Below the pieces are notes generated by a model. That model saw nothing but the letters and a program-made list of their open reading frames with translations, did no database searches and had not been told where the DNA came from. A stretch of DNA of 49,080 nucleotides, taken from contig CAHJWK010000024.1 of NCBI GenBank assembly GCA_903642275.1, positions 1-49,080 on the forward strand. The letters are read 5' to 3'. This DNA comes from Chitinophagaceae bacterium. Its GTDB lineage: Bacteria > Bacteroidota > Bacteroidia > Chitinophagales > Chitinophagaceae. Shown one piece after another: positions 15,980-24,490 of this stretch. The translations under genes and the position numbers were made by a program. Numbering within the stretch: position 1 is the first letter of the stretch; every line of letters starts with the position of its first letter.

Positions 15980-16404
15980 CTTGTATGATCAACTACAATC
16001 TTCCATTCACCATTTATCTTTCTGAACAGTAAGGTAAAGTAGCCGCCAACACTTTTCGCGGCAGTTCTTTTTAAATGCCATCCGCCAATAACAAAATAAT
16101 ATTCATCAGAAAGTTTTCTTAGCTGTATAAGATTAAAAGACAGCTTGCCCATAGTGGTTGTATCAGGATAACTGTTTTTATAATGGTCAAGTGTGGTTTG
16201 CCATCCGTATGTCGGTTCTGAACTTCCAATAAACATTAAGCTGTCACTCTTCCAATACGTTTGCATAAAGTTATCAATATCGCCGTTGTTCCATGCAGCA
16301 ACCTGTACATTCATTACATTACGAATAGCAGCAAAATCATCAGTCTGTGCAAGTAAACAAGCAGTACAAAAGCTCAGGTAACAAATGATAAAAATTTTCT
16401 TCAT
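15976..16404 (-). CDS. Exported SnoaL/DUF4440-like (NTF2-fold) protein
   Basis: A 142-residue protein with a signal peptide (MKKIFIICYLSFCTACLLAQ, cleaved near residue 20). The mature part follows the NTF2-like/DUF4440 pattern: DDFAAIRNVMNVQVAAWNNGDIDNFMQTYWKSDSLMFIGS, then GWQTTLDHYKNSYPD and the last strands GYFTLLFRKINGEWKIVVDHTS. Proteins of this fold are small enzymes or binding proteins, and no catalytic residue can be assigned. The Cys at residue 16 of the leader is not followed by a clear lipobox cleavage pattern. Its 3' end overlaps the small membrane protein gene. Confidence 0.85.
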   Translation of the reverse strand: MKKIFIICYLSFCTACLLAQTDDFAAIRNVMNVQVAAWNNGDIDNFMQTYWKSDSLMFIGSSEPTYGWQTTLDHYKNSYPDTTTMGKLSFNLIQLRKLSDEYYFVIGGWHLKRTAAKSVGGYFTLLFRKINGEWKIVVDHTS

Positions 16405-16463
16405 TAAAAATATTTATAAAAATTATTACTTAATAGTCCCTCCGTTGTAGGGATTTAGGGAGT

Positions 16464-17498
16464 TTATATTATTACACCTGCAAACTGTTTCAAAAAACGT
16501 ACATCATTTTGCGAGTATAATCGCAAATCATTTACACGATACTTAAGCTGACAAATTCTTTCAATACCCATTCCAAATGCAAATCCTGTATATACTTCCG
16601 GGTCAATATTAAAGGTTGATAACACATTCGGATGCACCATACCACTGCCTAAAATTTCAACCCAGCCTGTGTACTTGCAGATATTACAACCGGAACCGCT
16701 GCATATCAAACAACTTATATCCATCTCTGCGCTTGGCTCGGTGAATGGAAAATAAGATGGCCTAAAACGAATGCGCACATCATTTCCAAACATTTCCTGC
16801 ACGAAAAAATACAGCGTTTGTTTTAAATCAGCGAAGCTTACGTTGTCATCAACATATAAGCCTTCAACCTGGTGAAAAAAACAATGCGCTCTTGCACTGA
16901 TGGTTTCATTTCTATATACACGTCCTGGGCAAATTATACGTATCGGCGGCTTTTGTTTTTCCATTACCCGTGCCTGCACATTGCTGGTGTGTGTACGCAA
17001 TAACCAGTCAGGATTCTGATGCACATAAAATGTGTCCTGCATATCTCTCGCTGGGTGATTTTTAGGCATGTTCATGGAAGTAAAATTGTGCCAATCGTCT
17101 TCAATCTCCGGCCCTTCAGCTAAAGTAAACCCCAAACGGTTAAAGATTGAAATAATACGGTTTCTTACAATGCTCAGAGGATGTCTTGTGCCGATAGTTA
17201 TGGCGTCACCGGGCAAAGTATAATCAATGTCTTCTTTGATTTGTAGTTCAGAGGTTGTGGTTTGCAGTTTTAATTTTTCATATTTTGCTTCAGCAATTTG
17301 TTTAAATTCATTAAGTGATAAACCGGCTTCTTTTTTCTTTTCAGCAGGCACATTTTTCATTTCCTGCATCATGCTTTTTACAATGCCTTTTATGCCTAAA
17401 AATTTAATACGGAAACTTTCAGCAGCATCGTTACTATAACTTATAAAATTTTCTATTTCCTGTTTATAGTTATTAATCTGTGCTAACAATTCTTCCAT
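16464..17498 (-). CDS. pheS: Phenylalanyl-tRNA synthetase alpha subunit
   Basis: Charges tRNA-Phe with phenylalanine as the alpha chain of an alpha2-beta2 enzyme in the cytosol. The N-terminal coiled coil (MEELLAQINNYKQEIENF) is followed by the class II core. It shows HPLSIVRNRIISIFNRLGF, the motif 2 region ARAHCFFHQVEGLYVD, the phenylalanine site FRPSYFPFTEPSAEMDISC, and motif 3 GFAFGMGIERICQLKYRVNDLR. I choose 17498 (344 residues) because TATCTTAG, close to the promoter consensus, ends four bases before that ATG. An alternative ATG at 17543 adds 15 residues. pheT is not in the window, so the two subunits are encoded apart. The gene is divergent from the his leader. Confidence 0.95.
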   Translation of the reverse strand: MEELLAQINNYKQEIENFISYSNDAAESFRIKFLGIKGIVKSMMQEMKNVPAEKKKEAGLSLNEFKQIAEAKYEKLKLQTTTSELQIKEDIDYTLPGDAITIGTRHPLSIVRNRIISIFNRLGFTLAEGPEIEDDWHNFTSMNMPKNHPARDMQDTFYVHQNPDWLLRTHTSNVQARVMEKQKPPIRIICPGRVYRNETISARAHCFFHQVEGLYVDDNVSFADLKQTLYFFVQEMFGNDVRIRFRPSYFPFTEPSAEMDISCLICSGSGCNICKYTGWVEILGSGMVHPNVLSTFNIDPEVYTGFAFGMGIERICQLKYRVNDLRLYSQNDVRFLKQFAGVII

Positions 17499-17550
17499 GC
17501 GGCTAAGATAAGCATTGTAATTTTTTTGGGTTGTTATCAACATTCATTCT

Positions 17551-17558
17551 TAAATTTG
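17551..17558 (+). promoter_or_regulatory. Promoter -7 element (TAAATTTG) of the his operon leader
   Basis: Exact TAnnTTTG match 7 bases before the leader-peptide ATG. TTG triplets at 17526-17528 (22-base spacer) and 17531-17533 (17-base spacer) are candidate -33 elements. Confidence 0.6.
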
Positions 17559-17565
17559 CATTGTA

Positions 17566-17619
17566 ATGATTCACACTACTCATACACATCATCATTTTAT
17601 CCGTAAGGGTAAGCTGTAA
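17566..17619 (+). CDS. hisL: Histidine operon leader peptide (attenuator peptide)
   Basis: A 17-residue ORF, MIHTTHTHHHFIRKGKL, with five His codons, three of them consecutive (17587-17595). It sits directly after a TAnnTTTG promoter element and 71 bases before hisG, with a terminator hairpin in between. This is the arrangement of transcription attenuation: ribosomes stall on His codons when charged tRNA-His is scarce. The ORF is too short for ordinary gene finding. The composition, position and the competing RNA structures downstream make it convincing, though it rests on sequence alone. Confidence 0.85.
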   Translation: MIHTTHTHHHFIRKGKL

Positions 17620-17680
17620 TGATTTGTATGTAACTATAAAACATTTCAAACAAAGGCTTACTAAAACAGTGAGCCTTTTT
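17608..17680 (+). promoter_or_regulatory. his attenuator: antiterminator and terminator hairpins
   Basis: The terminator has an 11-bp stem between 17652-17662 (AAAGGCTTACT) and 17668-17678 (AGTGAGCCTTT), with one G-T pair, a five-base loop and a T run, ending about 10 bases before hisG. The competing antiterminator pairs GGTAAGCT (17608-17615), which overlaps the last leader codons, with GGCTTACT inside the terminator's left arm; its core is the 6-bp match GTAAGC/GCTTAC with wobble pairs at the ends. A ribosome that finishes the leader peptide covers the first strand and permits termination. A ribosome stalled on the His codons leaves it free. Pairing strength was judged by eye. Confidence 0.8.
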
Positions 17681-17690
17681 TATTTTTTGT

Positions 17691-18554
17691 ATGATGGAGA
17701 CCAGATTAAAAATAGCGTTGCAAAAATCAGGAAGGCTGTATGATGATTCTGTTTCAATACTTAAAGAATGCGGAATTGAATTACAAAACGGCGTAAATAA
17801 GTTGTTGAATGAAGCCGTTAATTTTCCGCTGCAGATTTTGTTTTTGCGCGATGATGATATTCCACAATATGTTCAGGATGGTGTTGCAGATATCGGCATC
17901 ATTGGTGAGAATATTGTGTATGAAACAAACAAAGATGTGCAAATAATTGATAAGCTTGGCTTTGGTAAATGCAGGTTATCTGTTGCTGTGCCGCGAAATG
18001 AAAATTATAAAAGTGTTGATTTTTTAAAGCATAAAAAAATTGCAACCAGTTATCCTTTTTTATTGAAAAATTTTTTAAATGAAAATCAAGTTGATGCAGA
18101 GATTCACGAAATAAGCGGCTCCGTTGAAATTACTACAGGCGTTGGCCTTGCAGATGCTATCTGCGACCTTGTAAGTTCTGGTAGTACGCTGTTTTCAAAT
18201 GGATTGAAAGAAACAGAAGTAATACTTAATTCTGAGGCAGTACTTATCAGCAATCAAACTATTTCAATAGAAAAAAAATTATTGCTTGATAAATTATTGT
18301 TCAGAATCCAGGCAGTAAAAAAATCAAAAAAGCATAAGTATATATTATTGAATGTGCCTGATAGTAACCTTGAAACAGTTTGCAATATTATACCTGGTAT
18401 GAAAAGCCCGACTATTCTGCCGCTCGGTGTTGAAGGCTGGAGTTCATTGCACTCTGTTGTACATGAAGATGATTTCTGGAACGTGATTGAAAGCCTGAAG
18501 GCAAATGGTGCCGAAGGAATTTTAATTATACCGATTGAAAAAATGATTCTATGA
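17691..18554 (+). CDS. hisG: ATP phosphoribosyltransferase, long (HisG-L) form
   Basis: First enzyme of histidine synthesis, joining ATP and PRPP. The 287-residue length and the C-terminal ACT-like regulatory domain (from about residue 215, ending NIIPGMKSPTILPLGVEGWSSLHSVVHEDDFW) identify the long form, which is feedback-inhibited by histidine and needs no HisZ. The catalytic part shows LKIALQKSGRLYDDSVSILKECGI, DIGIIGENIVYE and the PRPP loop region EITTGVGLADAICDLVSSGSTL. Two adjacent ATGs exist (17691 and 17694). The stop overlaps hisD by ATGA. Expression is likely governed by the attenuator just upstream. Confidence 0.97.
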   Translation: MMETRLKIALQKSGRLYDDSVSILKECGIELQNGVNKLLNEAVNFPLQILFLRDDDIPQYVQDGVADIGIIGENIVYETNKDVQIIDKLGFGKCRLSVAVPRNENYKSVDFLKHKKIATSYPFLLKNFLNENQVDAEIHEISGSVEITTGVGLADAICDLVSSGSTLFSNGLKETEVILNSEAVLISNQTISIEKKLLLDKLLFRIQAVKKSKKHKYILLNVPDSNLETVCNIIPGMKSPTILPLGVEGWSSLHSVVHEDDFWNVIESLKANGAEGILIIPIEKMIL

Positions 18555-19828
18555 TGCAGGTTATAAAATATCCGCTGCGAAAAGATTGGGATGAATTATT
18601 GAAGCGGCCTTCGCAAAATTTTGATTCTATAAAAGAAAAAGTACAAAGCATAATTAATGATGTTAAGCAATACGGTGATGAAGCGTTGAAAAAATATTCA
18701 AAGCAATTTGATGAAGTTGAAATAAACAATTTTGGCATAGATGAAAATGAATGGAAAGCAGCAGACACAATTGATGAAGACTTAAAGAATGCTATCAAAA
18801 CTTCAATTAAAAACATTACAACGTTTCATCAATCACAAAGAGAAGAAATTAAAAAGATTGAAACTATGCCTGGCGTTATATGCTGGCGTAAATCTATAGC
18901 GATAGAAAAAGTTGGTTTATATATCCCTGGCGGAACGGCGCCATTATTTTCAACATTAATCATGCTTGCTGTTCCAGCTATGCTAGCTGGCTGTAAAGAA
19001 ATTATTGTTTGTACACCACCTCAAAAAGATGGAGCAATTCATCCTGCTATTTTATATACAGCAAAACAGATTGGTGTCAATAAAATTTATAAACTTGGCG
19101 GCGCACAGGCAATTGCAGGAATGACTTTTGGTACGCAAACAATTAATAAAGTAAATAAGATTTTCGGGCCGGGAAATCAATATATAACCTGTGCAAAAAT
19201 GTTGTTGAGTGCAGAAGGTATTGCGATTGATATGCCAGCTGGTCCAAGCGAAGTTGCGGTGCTTGCAGATGAAACAGCAAATGCAAAATTTATAGCGGCT
19301 GATTTATTATCCCAAGCTGAACATGGAAAAGATTCACAGGTTATTTTAGTTACAAATAGTGAAGCTATCATTAATCAAACGAAAAGATACATTGAGCAAC
19401 AATTAAATGATTTATCAAGAAAAGAAATTGCAACAGCAGCTTTGCTCAACAGTAGAATTATTTTAGTAAATACTTTAACTAAAGGCATTGATTTATTAAA
19501 CGAATATGCGCCTGAACATTTGATTATTGCATGCAAAGATGCTGAGCAGCTTGCTGAAAAAATTATAAATGCAGGTTCTGTGTTTATCGGAAATTATTCG
19601 CCGGAAAGTGCCGGTGATTATGCATCCGGAACTAATCATACATTACCAACAAATAGTTTTGCAAAAGCATTTAGCGGTGTTTCTTTAGATAGTTTTTTAA
19701 AAAAAATTACTTTTCAGCAGTTAACAAAAGAAGGATTGAATAATATATTTTCAACAGTGCAGCTAATGGCAAATGCAGAAGGATTGCAGGCACATGCAAA
19801 CGCAGTAACAGTTAGAATTAAAAATTAA
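18551..19828 (+). CDS. hisD: Histidinol dehydrogenase
   Basis: Oxidises L-histidinol to L-histidine in two NAD-dependent steps; a zinc enzyme. At 425 residues it is full length. Family motifs include VGLYIPGGTAPLFSTLIMLAVPA, KIYKLGGAQAIAGMTFGT, KIFGPGNQYITCAKMLL, the metal/substrate region ADLLSQAEHGKDSQ (with the conserved Gln and His), and the C-terminal ENYAPEHLI-like EYAPEHLIIAC followed by GDYASGTNHTLPT. The ATG overlaps the hisG stop, implying coupled translation. hisC starts 3 bases after its stop. Confidence 0.97.
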   Translation: MMQVIKYPLRKDWDELLKRPSQNFDSIKEKVQSIINDVKQYGDEALKKYSKQFDEVEINNFGIDENEWKAADTIDEDLKNAIKTSIKNITTFHQSQREEIKKIETMPGVICWRKSIAIEKVGLYIPGGTAPLFSTLIMLAVPAMLAGCKEIIVCTPPQKDGAIHPAILYTAKQIGVNKIYKLGGAQAIAGMTFGTQTINKVNKIFGPGNQYITCAKMLLSAEGIAIDMPAGPSEVAVLADETANAKFIAADLLSQAEHGKDSQVILVTNSEAIINQTKRYIEQQLNDLSRKEIATAALLNSRIILVNTLTKGIDLLNEYAPEHLIIACKDAEQLAEKIINAGSVFIGNYSPESAGDYASGTNHTLPTNSFAKAFSGVSLDSFLKKITFQQLTKEGLNNIFSTVQLMANAEGLQAHANAVTVRIKN

Positions 19829-19831
19829 TAT

Positions 19832-20884
19832 ATGGCAAAATTTAGTGTTGATGATATTGTAAGAAACAATATAAAAAAGCTGGTACCTTATTCATCAGCG
19901 CGTTCCGAGTTTGATGGCGATGCACAGGTTTTTTTAGATGCTAATGAAAACAGTTTGGGTTCAATATCAAATGAAAAATATCACCGCTATCCTGACCCCT
20001 TACAGAAAAAATTAAAAGAGCAAATAAGTGCTGCAAAAGATATACATACTGAAAAAATTTTTATTGGTAATGGCAGCGATGAGGCAATTGATTTATTAAT
20101 ACGTGCTTTTTGCAACCCGGGGGAAGACAATATTTTAACTACGCCGCCAACCTATGGTATGTATGAAGTTTGCGCTGCCATTAATGATATTGCTGTACTA
20201 AAAGTATTGCTTACAGACGATTTTGAACTTGATATGCACAAAATAAAAAAATCAATAAATAAAAAAACGAAATTGATTTTTATATGTTCTCCAAATAACC
20301 CAACCGGTAATTCTTTTAGTACAAGTGATATAAAAGATTTATTAGAAAAATTTAAAGGGCTTGTTATTGTTGATGAAGCATATATTGATTTCTCTGAAAG
20401 AAATTCTTTATTAAAAAAATTAAAAGATTATCCCAACCTTGTTATACTGCAAACGCTTTCAAAAGCCTGGGCACTTGCCGGTTTAAGAATAGGAACTGCT
20501 TTTGCCTCAAAGCAAATAATTGACATTCTTAACAAGGTAAAACCTCCTTATAATATCAGTATTATAACGCAGCAACTCGCAATTAAAGTTTTGTCTTCAA
20601 ATGCAGATGTATTTAAAAATGTTAAGGTCATCAGATATGAAAAAGAAAAATTATTACATGATTTAAAAGAGTATGGTTTTGTAAAAAAAGTGTATGAATC
20701 TGATACTAATTTCTTACTGGTTAAAGTAAGTAATGCAACTGCTTTATATAATTATCTTATTACAAAAAATATTGTTGTTCGCAACAGAAGTAACCAGCCG
20801 CTGTTAAAAAATTGCTTGCGGATAACAATAGGCACTCCGGATGAAAACGCTTTTTTAATTCAGGCTTTAAATGAATATAAATAA
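19832..20884 (+). CDS. hisC: Histidinol-phosphate aminotransferase
   Basis: PLP-dependent fold-type I aminotransferase that makes histidinol phosphate from imidazole acetol phosphate and glutamate. It has 350 residues. Visible marks are [10 protein letters not shown] near the N-terminus, [14 protein letters not shown], the [11 protein letters not shown] substrate/PLP segment, [11 protein letters not shown] with the PLP-ring Asp, and [16 protein letters not shown] with the Schiff-base lysine. The C-terminus shows [18 protein letters not shown], with the substrate-carboxylate Arg. The start is 3 bases after hisD; hisB begins 1 base after the stop. Confidence 0.97.
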   Translation: MAKFSVDDIVRNNIKKLVPYSSARSEFDGDAQVFLDANENSLGSISNEKYHRYPDPLQKKLKEQISAAKDIHTEKIFIGNGSDEAIDLLIRAFCNPGEDNILTTPPTYGMYEVCAAINDIAVLKVLLTDDFELDMHKIKKSINKKTKLIFICSPNNPTGNSFSTSDIKDLLEKFKGLVIVDEAYIDFSERNSLLKKLKDYPNLVILQTLSKAWALAGLRIGTAFASKQIIDILNKVKPPYNISIITQQLAIKVLSSNADVFKNVKVIRYEKEKLLHDLKEYGFVKKVYESDTNFLLVKVSNATALYNYLITKNIVVRNRSNQPLLKNCLRITIGTPDENAFLIQALNEYK

Positions 20885-20885
20885 A

Positions 20886-21758
20886 ATGAAAAAGCTGTTT
20901 ATAGATATTAATGCAATAATTGATTTAGATAGCGATTTGATTTTCGAAAAAGATGTGGTTCATAATTTATATCTCATCAATAAGCAATTAAATTATGAGT
21001 TAACAATAGTTAAAACGGATACAAACGTTTACAGCGAAAAAGCTTTAATTTTTTTAAAGAATGAAAGCATTTCATTTGAATTAGTAAAAAACATAAATGA
21101 ACTAAACACAAATTGTCAATACATTAAAAAAGCAGGGTTTACAAGCTGGGATGAATTGTATAAAAACTTGAAATATTCTTTAAGAAAAGCACATTATGTA
21201 AGAAACACTAATGAAACAAAGATTAAGATAGAATTAAATCCGGATGGAACCGGCTTTTATAATATTTCAACCGGACTTGACTTTTTTAATCACATGCTTG
21301 AGCAGTTTTCAAAGCATAGTTTGATTGATGTAAACTTAAAAGTTGACGGTGATTTACATATAGATGAACATCATACAATGGAGGATACGGCAATTGCTTT
21401 AGGTGAAGCAATTTTAAAATCTTTAGGTGATAAAAAAGGAATGGAACGTTACGGATTTTTGTTACCGATGGATGATTGCTTGGCGCAAGTTTCGATTGAT
21501 TTTGGTGGCAGAAGCTGGCTCGTTTGGGAAGTAGAATTTAAACGGGAAAAGATTGGTGATGTGCCAACGGAAATGTTTTATCATTTTTTTAAATCATTCA
21601 GTGATGCCGCAAAATGCAATTTGAATATTAAGGCAGAAGGCATTAATGAACATCATAAAATTGAATCTATATTTAAAGCTTTTGCAAAAGCAGTTAAGAT
21701 GGCTGTTGCTTTGAATTATGAAAGTGATGTGTTACCAACAACAAAAGGAATTTTATAA
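20886..21758 (+). CDS. hisB: Imidazoleglycerol-phosphate dehydratase with vestigial N-terminal HAD phosphatase remnant
   Basis: The C-terminal domain, from about residue 107, is a complete [32 protein letters not shown], the Mn ligands in [36 protein letters not shown] and [14 protein letters not shown]. In typical bacteroidete HisB a HAD histidinol-phosphatase of about 165 residues precedes it. Here only about 105 remain. The start [15 protein letters not shown] keeps the first beta strand, but the FIDRDGT motif has become FIDINAI, and no TNQDG-type motif II or Lys/DD motifs are visible. The join ([18 protein letters not shown]) still lines up with the bifunctional enzyme. The protein should therefore dehydrate IGP but not dephosphorylate histidinol phosphate. 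I start at 20886, after the hisC stop. Confidence 0.93.
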   Translation: MKKLFIDINAIIDLDSDLIFEKDVVHNLYLINKQLNYELTIVKTDTNVYSEKALIFLKNESISFELVKNINELNTNCQYIKKAGFTSWDELYKNLKYSLRKAHYVRNTNETKIKIELNPDGTGFYNISTGLDFFNHMLEQFSKHSLIDVNLKVDGDLHIDEHHTMEDTAIALGEAILKSLGDKKGMERYGFLLPMDDCLAQVSIDFGGRSWLVWEVEFKREKIGDVPTEMFYHFFKSFSDAAKCNLNIKAEGINEHHKIESIFKAFAKAVKMAVALNYESDVLPTTKGIL

Positions 21759-21830
21759 TGTTCGAAAAGAAGTATGAGTAAACAGAGAAAGCTTAGTGTT
21801 CTCTGATTGCTAAGTGCGATAATTGTTTAA
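21758..21830 (+). promoter_or_regulatory. hisB-hisH spacer with competing hairpins and a 7-codon ORF
   Basis: This is the only sizeable gap inside the otherwise packed his operon. It holds CAGAGAA (21783-21789) with its exact inverse TTCTCTG (21799-21805), and an overlapping pair CTTAG/CTAAG, so two mutually exclusive hairpins are possible. A minimal ORF (MFEKKYE, 21758-21781) overlaps the hisB stop by one base. There is no T run, so it is not an obvious terminator. Role unknown: mRNA processing or stability is possible. Confidence 0.4.
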
Positions 21831-22412
21831 ATGAAATTAGTAGTTATAAAATATAATGCGGGCAATGTAACTTCTGTAAATTTTGCTTTGCAACGCTTGG
21901 GCATTGATGCAGTGGTTACAGATGATGTAACTGAAATTTTGCAGGCCGATAAAATTATTTTCCCTGGTGTTGGCGCAGCTAATTCAGCGATGCTATACCT
22001 AAAAGAAAAAAAGCTAGACATGCTTATAAAAAATATTCAGCAACCGTTTCTGGGTGTATGTCTTGGTATGCAGTTGTTGTGTGATTTTTCAGAAGAAGGC
22101 AATACGCAATGTATTGGTGTTTTTAACCAGCCAGTAAAAAAATTTACAGGGAATGAAAAAGTTCCACAGACAGGATGGAATAATATTTATGATTTACAAT
22201 CACCGCTATTCAAACATGTTGATGAAGAAGCTTACATGTATTTCGTGCATAGTTATTACGCAGAGCTTTGTGAATACACTGTTGCAAAAACAAATTATAC
22301 AGTTGAATATAGTTCCGCTTTACAAAAAGATAATTTTTATGCAGTTCAGTTTCATCCTGAAAAATCTGGTTCAGCAGGAGAGAAGATTATAAAAAATTTT
22401 ATTGAATTATGA
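21831..22412 (+). CDS. hisH: Imidazole glycerol phosphate synthase, glutaminase subunit
   Basis: Class I glutamine amidotransferase that supplies ammonia to HisF. It has 193 residues. The nucleophile Cys is in PFLGVCLGMQLL, and the His-Glu pair is in FYAVQFHPEKSG. The subgroup signature MYFVHSYYAE and the early oxyanion strand KIIFPGVGAANSAM are also seen. The start is at the end of a 72-base gap after hisB, and its stop overlaps hisA by ATGA. Confidence 0.97.
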   Translation: MKLVVIKYNAGNVTSVNFALQRLGIDAVVTDDVTEILQADKIIFPGVGAANSAMLYLKEKKLDMLIKNIQQPFLGVCLGMQLLCDFSEEGNTQCIGVFNQPVKKFTGNEKVPQTGWNNIYDLQSPLFKHVDEEAYMYFVHSYYAELCEYTVAKTNYTVEYSSALQKDNFYAVQFHPEKSGSAGEKIIKNFIEL

Positions 22413-23125
22413 TTGAAATAATTCCTGCAATTGATTTAATAGATGGTAAGTGCGTAAGGCTTTCACAAGGTGATTATCAAACAAAAAAAATATACAATGA
22501 ATCACCTCTTGATGTTGCAAAACAATTTGAAGATGCAGGACTAAAAAGATTGCATATTGTTGATTTGGATGGCGCAAAACAAGGGAAAATCATTAATATA
22601 AAAATATTGGAATCAGTTGCTTTATCAACCAAATTAAATATTGATTTTGGTGGCGGAATAAAAACAACCGAAGATGCGCAACTTGTTTTTAATAGTGGAG
22701 CATCAATTATAAATATTGGAAGCATTGCTGTAAAACAACCTGAGTTAGTTTATGAATGGATACAAAGTTTTGGTGCTTCTAAAATTTTGTTAGGCGCTGA
22801 TGTAAAAGATGAAATGATTATGATTAATGGCTGGCAGCAATCAACATCACTTAATATTATAACTTATATCAGCAATTATATAAATAAAGGTATTGATAGT
22901 ATTTTTTGTACAGATATTTCAAAAGATGGTTTGCTTGAAGGCGTTTCCATCAATTTATATAAAAAGCTTTTGAACATTTTTCCGCAACTTAAATTAATTG
23001 CGAGTGGTGGTGTTGGTTCAATAAAAGATATTGAAGAGCTTGAAGCAATTGGTTGTTCAGGCGTGATTATTGGCAAGGCTTTGTATGAAGAAAAACTCAG
23101 TCTTAAAGAACTTAATAATTTTTAA
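22409..23125 (+). CDS. hisA: Phosphoribosylformimino-5-aminoimidazole carboxamide ribotide isomerase
   Basis: Isomerises ProFAR to PRFAR by an Amadori rearrangement; a (beta/alpha)8 barrel of 238 residues. It starts [23 protein letters not shown] with the catalytic Asp of AIDL. It then shows [25 protein letters not shown], the central [12 protein letters not shown] with the second catalytic Asp, and [16 protein letters not shown] with a phosphate-binding loop. The ATG overlaps the hisH stop, and hisF starts 4 bases after its stop. Confidence 0.97.
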   Translation: MIEIIPAIDLIDGKCVRLSQGDYQTKKIYNESPLDVAKQFEDAGLKRLHIVDLDGAKQGKIINIKILESVALSTKLNIDFGGGIKTTEDAQLVFNSGASIINIGSIAVKQPELVYEWIQSFGASKILLGADVKDEMIMINGWQQSTSLNIITYISNYINKGIDSIFCTDISKDGLLEGVSINLYKKLLNIFPQLKLIASGGVGSIKDIEELEAIGCSGVIIGKALYEEKLSLKELNNF

Positions 23126-23129
23126 ACTG

Positions 23130-23885
23130 ATGCCGCTTGCAAAAAGAATAATTCCCTGCCTTGATATTAAAGATGGCAGAACCGTTAAAGGCATCAACTT
23201 TAAAAATATTCGTGATGCCGGAGATGCAGTTGAACTTGCCGCTTATTACGCAAACGAAGGCGCGGATGAGCTTGTGTTTTTAGATATAACTGCAACAAAT
23301 GAAAAGCGGAAAACATTAACGGCGCTTGTGCAGCATGTTGCAGCTGCTATCAATATTCCGTTTACCGTTGGTGGAGGTATAAGTTCAATTGATGATGTAA
23401 ATGCTTTATTGAAAGCCGGTGCTGATAAAGTCTCCATCAATACAGCAGCTGTAAAAAATCCATCATTGATAAATCAACTGGCTAATGAATTTGGCAGCCA
23501 GTGCATAGTTGTCGCTATTGATGCGAAGTTTGAAAATGATAATTGGTTTGTGTATTTAAATGGTGGCAGAAAGGCAACTGATATCAATGCTGTTGAATGG
23601 ATAAAACAATCAATTGATTTAGGTGCCGGTGAAATTTTATTAACGTCAATTAATCATGATGGAACGAGGCAGGGCTTTGCGAACAATTTAATAAAGCATG
23701 TAGAATTGTTTTCATCAATTCCTGTTATTGCAAGCGGTGGTGCAGGCAACATGCAGCACTTTGCAAACGTATTTAATGCCGGTGCTGATGCGGCTTTGGC
23801 GGCAAGCTTGTTCCATTTTAAAGAGATGAGCATTTCATCTTTAAAAAAATTTTTAAAAGAAAAAAATATTGATGTAAGAACATGA
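23130..23885 (+). CDS. hisF: Imidazole glycerol phosphate synthase, cyclase subunit
   Basis: With HisH, forms imidazole glycerol phosphate and AICAR from PRFAR and ammonia. A barrel protein of 251 residues. The N-terminus [32 protein letters not shown] carries the catalytic Asp of CLDI, and [15 protein letters not shown] carries the second catalytic Asp. [13 protein letters not shown] and [13 protein letters not shown] are the phosphate-binding loops. I start at 23130, since the longer frame from 23070 lies inside hisA. It overlaps hisIE by ATGA. Confidence 0.97.
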   Translation: MPLAKRIIPCLDIKDGRTVKGINFKNIRDAGDAVELAAYYANEGADELVFLDITATNEKRKTLTALVQHVAAAINIPFTVGGGISSIDDVNALLKAGADKVSINTAAVKNPSLINQLANEFGSQCIVVAIDAKFENDNWFVYLNGGRKATDINAVEWIKQSIDLGAGEILLTSINHDGTRQGFANNLIKHVELFSSIPVIASGGAGNMQHFANVFNAGADAALAASLFHFKEMSISSLKKFLKEKNIDVRT

Positions 23886-24475
23886 ATCCAGACTTTGATA
23901 AATTTCCTGATAAGCTTGTTCCTGTTATAGTTCAGGATGCATCAACAAATAAAGTTTTGATGTTAGGTTATATGAATAATGATGCGTACAATAAAACCAT
24001 CATCAATAAAAAAATAACTTTTTACAGCCGCTCTAAACAAAGGCTTTGGGAGAAAGGCGAAACCAGCGGTAATTATCTTTTTGTAAAAGAAATAATAAAT
24101 GACTGTGATAATGATTGTTTATTAATAAAGGCAAACCCTGCGGGGCCGGTATGCCATACCGGTGCAGATACTTGTTTTAACGAAGTAAATAAGGGCAGCT
24201 TTTTAAACCAACTGGAAAAAATTATTGAATCAAGAAAGCAAACGCAACCAGATGATTCTTATGTAAGCAGTTTGTTTAAAAAAGGCATCAATAAAATTGC
24301 ACAAAAAGTAGGTGAGGAGGCAGTTGAACTTGTTATTGAATCAAAAGATAATAATGATGAACTTTTTAAAAATGAAGCCGCAGATTTGTTGTTTCATTAT
24401 TTAATTCTTTTGAATGCCAAAGGTTTAACACTTCATGATATTGAATCGGTGTTGGAACATCGGCATAAGAAATAG
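23882..24475 (+). CDS. hisIE: Fused phosphoribosyl-AMP cyclohydrolase / phosphoribosyl-ATP pyrophosphatase
   Basis: Carries steps 2 and 3 of histidine synthesis on one 197-residue chain. The HisI half (residues 1-105) shows [30 protein letters not shown] and the zinc cysteines in [26 protein letters not shown]. The HisE half shows [28 protein letters not shown], with the acidic metal site, and [14 protein letters not shown]. It is the last his gene. The next gene has its own promoter element one base after the stop, so the operon probably ends here, though I see no clear terminator. Confidence 0.97.
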   Translation: MNPDFDKFPDKLVPVIVQDASTNKVLMLGYMNNDAYNKTIINKKITFYSRSKQRLWEKGETSGNYLFVKEIINDCDNDCLLIKANPAGPVCHTGADTCFNEVNKGSFLNQLEKIIESRKQTQPDDSYVSSLFKKGINKIAQKVGEEAVELVIESKDNNDELFKNEAADLLFHYLILLNAKGLTLHDIESVLEHRHKK

Positions 24476-24483
24476 TACATTTG
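24476..24483 (+). promoter_or_regulatory. Promoter -7 element (TACATTTG) of the AraC-family gene
   Basis: Exact TAnnTTTG match right after the hisIE stop and 7 bases before the AraC ATG. It suggests independent transcription with a very short leader. Confidence 0.5.
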
Positions 24484-24490
24484 TATAGTT

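Noticed and set aside
17620-17690. T-box or metabolite riboswitch upstream of hisG
   Set aside because: No T-box sequence or large conserved fold; the His-rich leader peptide and hairpins explain the region fully.
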